The position numbers were made by a program, and so were the translations under genes. DNA of 62,000 nt from assembly GCF_963678635.1 (NCBI RefSeq), contig NC_087069.1, positions 4,633,472 through 4,695,471 on the forward strand, written 5' to 3'. The notes below the pieces were generated by a model. That model made no database searches and was not told the origin of the DNA. It saw nothing but the letters and a program-made list of their open reading frames with translations. Source of the stretch: Symsagittifera roscoffensis. Lineage: Eukaryota; Xenacoelomorpha; Acoela; Convolutidae. Positions 54,936-62,000 of the stretch are shown here, in pieces. Each line of letters starts with the position of its first letter. Within the stretch, counting starts at the first letter, position 1.

Positions 54936-56290
54936 ATGCGGGGAGAGTCATTGGACAATATTCTAAAATAATTTGATGAAAACCTACTAAACAACGCAAA
55001 CCTTTTTAACTATCCCCTCCCCCTATGGTACTTGGTGACAAATTGCCTTCTCGTACCGAGAAATTTCTTTATTTCTGACCTGGAATACTTTATACCTATC
55101 TAATTTTCTGGTCAGAAATTCTGTGTGAAATGTCTAAATAAAGCATGGATTTTCAAAAAAATTCTTTGTTTCTCATCATACTTCTGATCAGAAATTAGTT
55201 AAATCTAGGCTATGCTAAATCGAAGCATGTTTATCTCATTGCGTTTGAGCAGTGAACTTATTTCGGGTTATTCCTTTTCCAGAAAATGTTTATTTCTTAA
55301 CTAATAAAGAAACACTTCATTTCTGCGCAGACAATACAAAACATTTGGCTATGTAATCTATACAACCTTTCTATCTAGAAAAACAGCCTTCGCTGGGTAC
55401 GGATTCCCTAAAAAATTAAATCAGAGAATCAGCAAGCGTTACTTTTTCCCCCAGTTTACGAATCAAGGCGTTATCGTTAAGATTAATCCTCAAACTAAAT
55501 CTACACTTGTTTTCTTTCTTAAACTTTCTTTTCTGAGACAAAATTTTACGTCTCGAAGTTAAACGTCGCATAAGAAAAAAACTAATTGCCTTAAAAATCA
55601 TTGCAAGAAAAAATTGACTTGGTCGAAGTTGACTTGCAGTAAACATGTTTTTTCCTGTTGCTGATTTGATCAAAACTGATTGCCTACTTTTTTCCTACCG
55701 GCGCCAGGTTTTCATCATAAAGCAAACATTTAATGATCATTTTTTAGTGCCAAACACAATAAAATAGCAGCCAAAATAATCATTTTTTTGGCAATTATGA
55801 TACGCGAAGCTACGAAATTGAAAAACAATGTTTTGGTCTCAAGACAACTGTGATTCAATTCACTGAGGAATTTCAAAGCAAAATCAGTCAAGTGAAATTT
55901 TTTCAGTGTGTTTGCGTCATAATTCTGTTTTTCATTGTTATGGTTTAGACTTGTTCCTCAGAAAAAAATGCATGGATAATATCATCGCATTGATTTTCCA
56001 TTTAGCTTATAAATTTCCAGTTTTTTGATCGACAATTTTCATTTTCTATCTGAAATAAATGTTTCTTAGTTTAATTACTTTTGTTAATCAGAGACTTTCA
56101 CATTCATTTTTCTTACCAAAATTAATATCATTTTAAGCTTTTAACTTCATGACTCTAAGAAGTGAGATGTTGTTCGTGTCTGTGTTTAATAAGACTTGAT
56201 GATGTTTTTTTTTTCATTCTGATCAAATTTTTTGGTTGCTAACCTTGTTTACCACGAATCGGTCCAATCAGTTTTTAATCTTCACTTCTG
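54936..56290. other. Noncoding DNA upstream of the host gene
   Basis: AT-rich. A minus-strand 85-codon frame (55,673-55,416) with a Lys/Arg-rich segment is open but unsupported. TTTCTGACC/GGTCAGAAATT occurs as an inverted pair near 55,070-55,120. No gene is called. Confidence 0.5.
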
Positions 56291-56428
56291 ATGGAAAGAT
56301 CCAGACTTCAGCGGTCCAACACAGTCTTCCCGCCCCTAAATGTCACCAGACAAACTGCCTTCCATCCGGATCCTTCGCATGACGTCATCTACCGGAAACG
56401 CGTTGCTTTACCAGGAAAAAATTTTTGA
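56291..56428 (+). promoter_or_regulatory. GC-richer block with CRE and ETS-like sites (possible promoter)
   Basis: The block stands out from AT-rich flanks. It contains a perfect CRE palindrome TGACGTCA at 56,380-56,387, immediately followed by ACCGGAAACG, an ETS-like site, as in many TATA-less animal promoters. It also has a 45-codon frame from ATG 56,291. It lies 1.3 kb upstream of the intact ORF at 57,744 and could be its promoter or first exon. It is equally possible that it is a coding exon of an unrecognised gene. Confidence 0.35.
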
Positions 56429-56726
56429 CACTGTTGTTGTTTCAATTTTGGATTCTACGTTTCAATTTTTCTTACCCAATTGCAAAAATTGTTGTTTATT
56501 CTGTTTTTTTTTGTTCTGACTTTCGAAGAAAGTGAAGAAAATAACTGAGAAGGGTATTTTTTAATCAGATCATTTTCACTAGGAATAATTTGACAGCAAG
56601 GTTTTCGATCCTAAACTCTTTGGAACTTCAAGCAAGAAATTTTAGTATTTTTTAGACAAGTTGATTGTAAATTCTACTTTTTGATGAATTCTAGAAAACA
56701 TTTGAGGTTTTGACTAAACTTCAGCC

Positions 56727-57128
56727 TTGACTTTTGTTCATGAAAACTCAGACAGTGCCAAAAAATGCTCATGCTCGTTGCCAGTTGCTACAATTTCAAC
56801 CAACCAGAGCTCAGAACAAGGATTCGGAATCCAGCGATGTGTGATTCAGCCAATCAGAAGCGGCCTCTTAAGATCTTCAAGTCAAAACCAAAAATCAATT
56901 CCACTAAAACCCGGAACCCAATTGTATGCCATTCCCAATGGGTCCTTCAGGGTGCCAGGTAATCAGAAGTTTGGTACCGGTGACCAGACGACCTCGCGGA
57001 ACCACGCGGCGACACTCCATCAGAAGACAGCATTAAGTGAGATGTACAGAGTGTCTCTGATTTTGATCCAGAAAGAAATAATGCAGACCAGAGTTTTGTC
57101 GCCAGTGGGAAAACATAAATCTAGTTAG
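56727..57128 (+). CDS. Possible exon/ORF of 133 codons, unknown
   Basis: A GC-richer block. Its 5' side follows an acceptor-like TTTTGACTAAACTTCAG (ending about 56,725), and a donor-like CCAGGTAATC occurs at 56,960. The frame is Ser/Gln-rich ('ATISTNQSSEQGFGIQR', then 'PLKPGTQLYAIPNGSFRVP') and ends at 57,128. It may be a 5' untranslated or coding exon of the gene at 57,744. A second overlapping frame (56,765-56,962) is equally open, so the coding status is uncertain. Confidence 0.3.
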   Translation: MTFVHENSDSAKKCSCSLPVATISTNQSSEQGFGIQRCVIQPIRSGLLRSSSQNQKSIPLKPGTQLYAIPNGSFRVPGNQKFGTGDQTTSRNHAATLHQKTALSEMYRVSLILIQKEIMQTRVLSPVGKHKSS

Positions 57129-57743
57129 TCATTTAATTATTCTAACAAAAATAAACACGGTTTTTTAGAAAATAGCCAAACTGCTGATATGATTTTGATA
57201 GTTTTTGCTAAGGAAGCTTTTTTTTCTGTACATTAGAGAACAACGAAGACACAGGAATCAGGAAACTGGTCGATAATTTAACATGCTGAAAAAAAGAAAA
57301 TCTATGATTTTACATGCTTATTTATTCCAACCCAAATTTCTGTTTTCGAAACCAATTTTCTCTGCCTGCTTAGCTCTCGAGTCTTACTTTCACTTAACTC
57401 GGTGGTTTTTTGTCTGCTTTGTTTTTGGGTTGAAAAGGTAATAGATCCAAAAAAAACTTTGATTTGCGTTAAAAGACAATTTACAAAAGTTAAGGAAAAT
57501 GACAACTCGCAAGGTTTGAAATTGATTATCCCTAATTGGCCTGCTCGCAACACGTTGGCGCGACTGCCGCGGTGAGTATATTGCTAGTTGTCTTTTAATG
57601 CGAGTTGTCGTATTACGTTTTTTTGATATCTTCAATTTTCCGCTGATTTTCATTTAAAATTTCTGTTATTGGGATAGCATGCAATAGGGTTTCATTTTTC
57701 GTCTTTCGATCCGTTCAATTGGTGCCATCAATTTTTAGCAGAC
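57129..57743. other. Probable intron or 5' flank of the host gene
   Basis: AT-rich. It ends in CATCAATTTTTAGCAGAC directly before the ATG at 57,744, which looks like a splice acceptor, so this stretch may be an intron. Two overlapping minus-strand frames (57,302-57,653) are open but have no support. Confidence 0.45.
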
Positions 57744-58304
57744 ATGCTGAAAACATACTTGCCAGAGATCAGCGACTTGGCCGCAGACACCGCTACCATA
57801 CCCTCAAATAACGTGAACAACCTGAACATCACAGTTCCTTTTAACGAGTTCAACCAGCGCTTCAGACACGGACGCTATTCGTACTCCAAGTTCTTAGAAG
57901 CGGTCGGAGCTTTCAGAAACATGTACAGTGACATGAGACCTAGACTGAACTTAAACGATGCACCCATGTTTGATAGCAGTGCGAACAGCTCTTTTGAAAG
58001 CACTTCTGGAAGTGCAATGATTCGCACGAAACCGCACGCTATTTTCTGCTCCGCGCACTGTGAAGTTTCGGGTGCATTGTCGTGCAATAAATGCATCGTG
58101 AAATTGCACCAGTTTATGAGCGAGAGAAATATAGATCATCTGTTTGCCAATCCGAGATTCAAGTTCAACTCAGTGGCTGTTAATAAAGAGAAGGAAGTCA
58201 GAAACGCGACAGAGAACAGCGACGACACTCGCAAACAGCGGCTGAACATCAGCATTCCGTCGGCATCCAATGCTACCGATTCAGACAACGAAGCGGAGGA
58301 CTAA
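57744..58304 (+). CDS. Intact single-exon protein, 186 residues, unknown function
   Basis: The only long ORF in the window that is intact, GC-richer than its flanks and free of transposon motifs. The N-terminal half has a hydrophilic, possibly helical region ('VPFNEFNQRFRHGRYSYSKF', residues 31-50). A Ser-rich stretch (residues 74-90) follows. A Cys/His cluster at residues 99-118 ('FCSAHCEVSGALSCNKCIVK') has a C-x2-H-C and C-x2-C pattern and may bind zinc. The C-terminal 45 residues are charged and disordered, ending in an acidic run. The spacing does not fit Nanos, BTB or RING types that I know. The protein is probably nuclear or cytoplasmic, with no signal peptide or membrane segment. Confidence 0.7.
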   Translation: MLKTYLPEISDLAADTATIPSNNVNNLNITVPFNEFNQRFRHGRYSYSKFLEAVGAFRNMYSDMRPRLNLNDAPMFDSSANSSFESTSGSAMIRTKPHAIFCSAHCEVSGALSCNKCIVKLHQFMSERNIDHLFANPRFKFNSVAVNKEKEVRNATENSDDTRKQRLNISIPSASNATDSDNEAED

Positions 58305-59212
58305 TGAAACTTATAAATGAATTTGATTAAGCTAACAAATTGTCAAGTTTTATCTCTTGCATTTTCATTAACTTATAAGGTGGATACTTTGAATTGACTA
58401 AAGTCGAGCTATCAATCATGGACAAGTTTTACTTGCAACCAGGAGCATGTTACTTTAAAGGAGAGCGCCAAAAAAAGTTCTGATAAAAATCTTAGAAAAC
58501 CCATGAACGCATCTTTGGTTGGTTTTTTTTTTTCAAAATTCACTGGTTTTTATAGTGTTTTGAGAGAGCAGGAAAAATTAGTCGATCTTTGAAAAATGCT
58601 TTGCGCTTCTTTGCAAACCGAGCTTGGCGCGGTAATGTTCAGTTTCAATTTTTATGATCAGATCCAAACGTGGTTTGAGCTCTGCAAAACAAACTAACGT
58701 TGAAGTGATGTTTTTGGAATCTATTTCAACTATTTTATCTGTTTGTTTCGATAACTTAGAAAACGATTTAAAAGAAGTCAGTTATCAGTTCGTTCACAAC
58801 AATTAGAAAAATTTTGAACAATTTCCCCAGCTTTTATAAAATTAATGAACAAGATAACAATCTAGATGGTACGGATTTTTGAATTGTGGTTGTTCAATTA
58901 TCAAATTAAATTTCAAAAATTTTGCCAATTTTTGAAAAGGCGATCCAGGAGAATTACCTGTAAGATTGAGAACTTTCTAAAACAACAAAACTTATACGTT
59001 GTGGCATCAATGTAAGCGCAAAGTTTACTTGCAATCAAAAGGATGTTGGTTCAAAATTCAAACATGTGCTGAAAAAATTTGCCAGAAAACTTCTTCCGGT
59101 TGAGTTACGTCATAGGAAAAATTTGATTGAATAGACTTCTGGACTTCGAATTAGGACTCTTAATGTTTAACTTAGAAAGAAGATTTGTGTTTTCTTAGAT
59201 AAGCTCTCGGGG
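58305..59212. other. 3' flank and noncoding DNA
   Basis: AT-rich with no ORF or repeat. Transcription of the upstream gene may end near 58,310-58,380, but no clear AATAAA is seen. Confidence 0.5.
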
Positions 59213-59486
59213 TGTCATGAGGTGACCTTCGGTACACCGCTTACTCATTGCCTTTTTGCAGCTTTGCTGCTGATTTCACTACCAGTTGTGTTCAAGGCCA
59301 CTGGCTCGGCCTATATTGAGTTTCACGCTGTGCGTGGTCACTCCGCTGTTTTGATACATCGTTTTCTAGATTTATATTTATTCCGAATCTTATTCTATGT
59401 TTCCTCTTATTCAGAGCTTGGCTAATAAATATTAAATTGGAACCAAGAATCTAAACATCTAATTTATCAATTCACTATTACAAACA
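59213..59486 (+). repeat. Probable 5' LTR of element D
   Basis: Begins TGTCATGAGG and ends ...ACAAACA, the TG...CA form of LTRs, about 274 bp. It has a TATTTATT-like AT-rich stretch near 59,372 and a poly(A) signal AATAAA at 59,424-59,429. Element D gag starts 35 bp downstream. The other LTR lies outside the window, so the ends are inferred from the termini alone. The primer-binding site is not clear. Confidence 0.6.
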
Positions 59487-59520
59487 GCGAAGTTTTGTCC
59501 TTTAAATCTCGGCAAATGTC

Positions 59521-60400
59521 ATGGCGCAGCCAGCAGTTCCAATGAATGAAGACAGGACTGACCTGTTAGGTATTCCTCCTTTTTGGGCGAACCCTTCGAT
59601 CAACCCACTGTTCCTTTGGGAATCCTGAATTGGGCAATTCTTCCTGGCAGTGGGGCTGAAGGATAATATAAATCCTCAGGATCTTTTAGTGGAACATGCG
59701 GAGGCCATCGACGAACCCCCTGCGAGAGCAGAGGCCGTAGGTGCCACGGAGGACGCTGGGGAGACGAATGCTCGAACTCTTCGAGATCAAGCGGCGGTTC
59801 GTAGAATCAATGAACTGAATATCTAGCGCAGAAGAAAAGGCCCTCGAATTGGTCAGAACTGGTTTTATCACGAAGCTGAAGCCCGTTTGAAATCACGATT
59901 ATTTTCCGCTTTGGAAATGAAGGAAAGCGACGTTTCGCAGATTCTTACCCGCACACGGACATTAGCATTACTCCTTTTCTTGAAATTCACAATGCTTGTG
60001 AGACACTGTTCAAGACAGAACGCGATTATACTGTTGAACGTATCAAACTGTATAACACTATATTCATGTTGGAAAACGATACCTTCTGTTCATTTTACGC
60101 TCGTCTCAGTGCTCAGATTGCTTTGTGTAATTGGCCCAATGCTCAACAGAGGGATACTTTGAAAGATCTCTTCATCGGACGAATCCGTGATGTGGATGTT
60201 CAAAAACATCTAATTAGGGCAAAAGTAGACTTGGATGAAACTTTTAAATTTGCTCTGGAGTGTGAAAAATGTGCCGGTACGTCGGCTCACTTCCAAAAAC
60301 TACTCCCGCACAATCAGTTCTCCAGCACTACAAAGGTTAAACAACAGCCTACTTTCTCAACCCAGTCGTCTCGAGGAAAACGTAATTCTCCTCAGACCTA
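59521..60400 (+). pseudogene. gag: gag, element D
   Basis: ATG at 59,521 begins 'MAQPAVPMNEDRTDLLGIPP'. The frame is broken by TGA at 59,626 and TAG at 59,824, shifts near 59,975-60,065, and is then open to TAA at 60,399. 'NDTFCSFYARLSAQIALCNW' and 'TLKDLFIGRIRDVDVQKHLI' in the last part match the capsid C-terminal helices of Ty3/Gypsy gag. Apart from these few lesions the reading is clean. Confidence 0.75.
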
Positions 60401-60560
60401 ATTCAATCGACAAAAAGCGCAAAGTAACAAAGGCAACAAAGCATGCTATTTCTGTGGCAATCCTTTTAGCCCGGAACATAGAAGGTCGTGTCCATTTCGA
60501 GAGGTTACATGTAACCGTTGTAAGAAACGAGGTCACTTTGCCAAATGTTGTAACTCATCA
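60401..60560 (+). CDS. gag: gag nucleocapsid with two zinc knuckles, element D
   Basis: Continuing in the same frame after the TAA, two zinc-binding motifs are visible. The first, at about 60,444, is Cys-x2-Cys-x7-His-x3-Cys. The second, 'CNRCKKRGHFAKCC', is Cys-x2-Cys-x4-His-x4-Cys. The second has the standard spacing and the first is longer than usual. Confidence 0.85.
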
Positions 60561-60575
60561 AAACAACGTGTAAAT

Positions 60576-60881
60576 TTGGTTGACGATAATGAGGAGATGC
60601 CAGACCCCCTCATCGATTGTAATTTTATAGACGCTGATCACGATAGTGAACCGGAGTTCGGAGTTTTACAATTAGAAAGTGCCATCAGGATTGACAGTAT
60701 CGAGCTCCTAAAGCCAAACAAAGGGAAACCAAGAAACCTCAGTATCCAATTGCGTACTGGGCAGAGTTTCTTTAACTCAAATGTGGACACCGGAAGTCCG
60801 GTTTCGTTCCTCAACAATCGAATTTGCGATTTAATACTTCAGCGTAATCCGTCCATCCAATTCCGAGATATCACACGATAA
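60576..60881 (+). CDS. Protease region, element D
   Basis: Same frame as the zinc knuckles, 101 codons. The Asp-Thr-Gly-Ser-Pro-Val-Ser motif of a retropepsin active site ('NVDTGSPVSFL') is near 60,780-60,810. The frame ends with TAA at 60,879, before the C-terminal half of the protease, so a shift or stop occurs there. Confidence 0.75.
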   Translation: MVDDNEEMPDPLIDCNFIDADHDSEPEFGVLQLESAIRIDSIELLKPNKGKPRNLSIQLRTGQSFFNSNVDTGSPVSFLNNRICDLILQRNPSIQFRDITR

Positions 60882-61224
60882 CCTATAGATACTCAATATG
60901 TTGATTATAATAAGAAACCGATTCGCCTTCTTTGCTCAGTTTGTCTTCCGATCTCTTCTAGTAGTTCTAGGAGGCTTGTTTCCTTGTCTCCGAGAATAGA
61001 ACCCGAAATCTGTTGGGCTTAGGTTTGCAAGATCAATTAGGTGTGGTGACTATTCAACTGAGGGCAGAGCCCGTACAGCAGCTGGAAGTTAAGGATCAAG
61101 ACCCGATTTCCGACTATTGGAGTTCTTTCTTTGCCACGAAATATGCTCATGTGTTTTTCGATTAGGAAGATCCAAGAGCCACAAAGTATTCACAAATTTT
61201 AGGTAACCTCTGGTGCCCCGTTAA
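60882..61224 (+). pseudogene. Protease to RT connecting region, element D
   Basis: Degenerate coding sequence in changing frames ('GLQDQLGVVTIQLRAEPV' and 'SSFFATKYAHVFFD' are recognisable near 61,020-61,160). No stable frame. Confidence 0.6.
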
Positions 61225-62000
61225 GTTAAAGGACGTAAAGTCCCGATTCATATCCAGGACAGAGTTGCTAATGAGATCAGACAGTTGGTGAAGCAGGGTC
61301 GCATTGAGAAACTGGATAAATGTACGATTGATTATTTCATAGCGCCCATTGTATTGACAGCCAAGAAGGATGGCTCAATCAAACTTGCCTTAAATGCTAA
61401 GCCAATGAAAGCGCAGATCTGGAAGAACAAATACCAGATGCCGAACATTCATGAGCTTATTGATTCGGCGGCTCAGATAATTACCAAGGATGTACCTGGA
61501 AAGGTTTGGTTTACCTCATTAGATTTGAAGTACGCTTTCAGTCAACTGCCCTTATCGTCAGTTACCAGTAGTCACAGTAATTTCAATATCTTGTATGGGG
61601 ATGCTACGGGGACGTATCGGTTCAAGGCTGGGTTCTATGGTTTAACAGATATGCCAACCGAGTTCCAGAAGGCGATGGATTGTACCTTACAAGGATTCCA
61701 GGGTGTAATTTGTTACTTGGACGATATCTTACTAGTCACGAAGGGAGACATTCAAGAACATAACAACTTGATCGAGAAAGTGATGCAGAGGCTCGATGCA
61801 GAAGGCTGGGCACTGAAGCTTAGTAAGTGTGAATTTTCGGTAAACCAGTTAACTTGGTTAGGTTATGTCATAAATGAGGACGGTTATTCTCCCAAATTTT
61901 CAAAGATTGACGCAATTCAATCACTTAAACCCCCAAGAACTTTGAAACAGCTTCGTTCATTTATGGGAACGCTAAATCATCTACATTGGTTTATACCTGA
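61225..62000 (+). CDS. pol: Reverse transcriptase, element D (open to window end)
   Basis: One frame is open without a stop from 61,225 to the end of the window, 258 codons. The RT blocks are in order: 'VANEIRQLVKQGRIEKLDK', 'VLTAKKDGSIKLALNAKPM', 'FTSLDLKYAFSQLPLSS', 'TYRFKAGFYGLTDMPTEFQK', the catalytic Tyr-Leu-Asp-Asp at 61,714-61,725, and 'KLSKCEFSVNQLTWLGYVI' and 'LRSFMGTLNHL'. The catalytic residues are intact. It is the best preserved RT in the window and typical of Ty3/Gypsy. Confidence 0.95.

Larger units (their letters stand above)
59213..62000 (+). mobile_element. Ty3/Gypsy element D, 5' part (runs off window)
   Basis: LTR, gag, zinc knuckles, protease and RT in order on the plus strand. 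The third Ty3/Gypsy family in the window, it differs from A/C (no envelope visible so far) and from B in sequence and composition. Decay is light: a few single stops and frameshifts. Confidence 0.85.

Noticed and set aside
55416-55673. 85-codon minus-strand ORF
   Set aside because: Lys/Arg-rich but with no motif, no promoter and no composition change. Probably chance.
57302-57653. Two overlapping minus-strand ORFs upstream of the host gene
   Set aside because: They overlap in different frames, have unremarkable sequence and lie in a probable intron.
57744-58304. Identification as Nanos because of the Cys/His cluster
   Set aside because: The spacing and surrounding residues do not match the two CCHC fingers of Nanos.

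Overview
The window looks like nuclear DNA of a metazoan, probably an invertebrate. It is about two-thirds A+T and almost entirely transposable elements and their remains. There are splice-site-like signals, a tRNA-derived SINE, a hAT-type MITE, a Polinton-like remnant and a MACPF (perforin-domain) pseudogene, and no operons or bacterial features. The taxon cannot be fixed from the sequence. Bases 24,526-24,725 are an assembly gap.

Layout. (1) About 1,130-13,668, + strand: a decayed, very A-rich Ty3/Gypsy-class element carrying gag, pol and an envelope-like gene ('copy A'), followed by a second, partial envelope copy. (2) 13,669 to about 24,525, - strand: a much more GC-rich Ty3/Gypsy element ('element B') with gag, protease, RT, RNase H, integrase and a third ORF that is an SGNH/GDSL-type hydrolase. 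It abuts an envelope copy of (1) and carries rearranged 3' sequence and tandem repeats in its leader. (3) 25,081-37,441, + strand: a better preserved, 5'-truncated relative of copy A ('copy C') with gag-pol, two short hydrophobic ORFs, a long Ser/Thr/Pro/Asn-rich ORF, envelope, and then an unrecognised accessory ORF. In both copies the start of the accessory ORF overlaps the envelope stop codon as ATGA. (4) About 37,500-46,000: noncoding DNA packed with diverged tandem and palindromic repeats, a SINE and a 1.8-kb DNA transposon with inverted 42-bp subterminal repeats. (5) 46,869-47,945: MACPF pseudogene. (6) 48,000-54,900: a hAT MITE with an 8-bp target duplication, a second MITE-like repeat, a Polinton-type integrase plus its neighbour protein (both broken), and G-rich tracts. 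(7) 56,291-58,304: the only convincing host gene, an intact 186-codon ORF of unknown function with a possible upstream promoter. (8) 59,213-62,000, + strand: LTR, gag, protease and RT of a third Ty3/Gypsy family, running off the window ('element D').

The retroelement genes would work together in the usual way: gag forms the particle, protease matures it, RT/RNase H copy the RNA, and integrase inserts the DNA. Every copy is broken by stops, frameshifts, deletions or catalytic-site changes, so none here looks autonomous. The parts most worth a second look are the conserved ATGA-coupled accessory ORF of copies A and C, the SGNH-hydrolase ORF of element B, and the transposon with mirror-image 42-bp repeat arrays.
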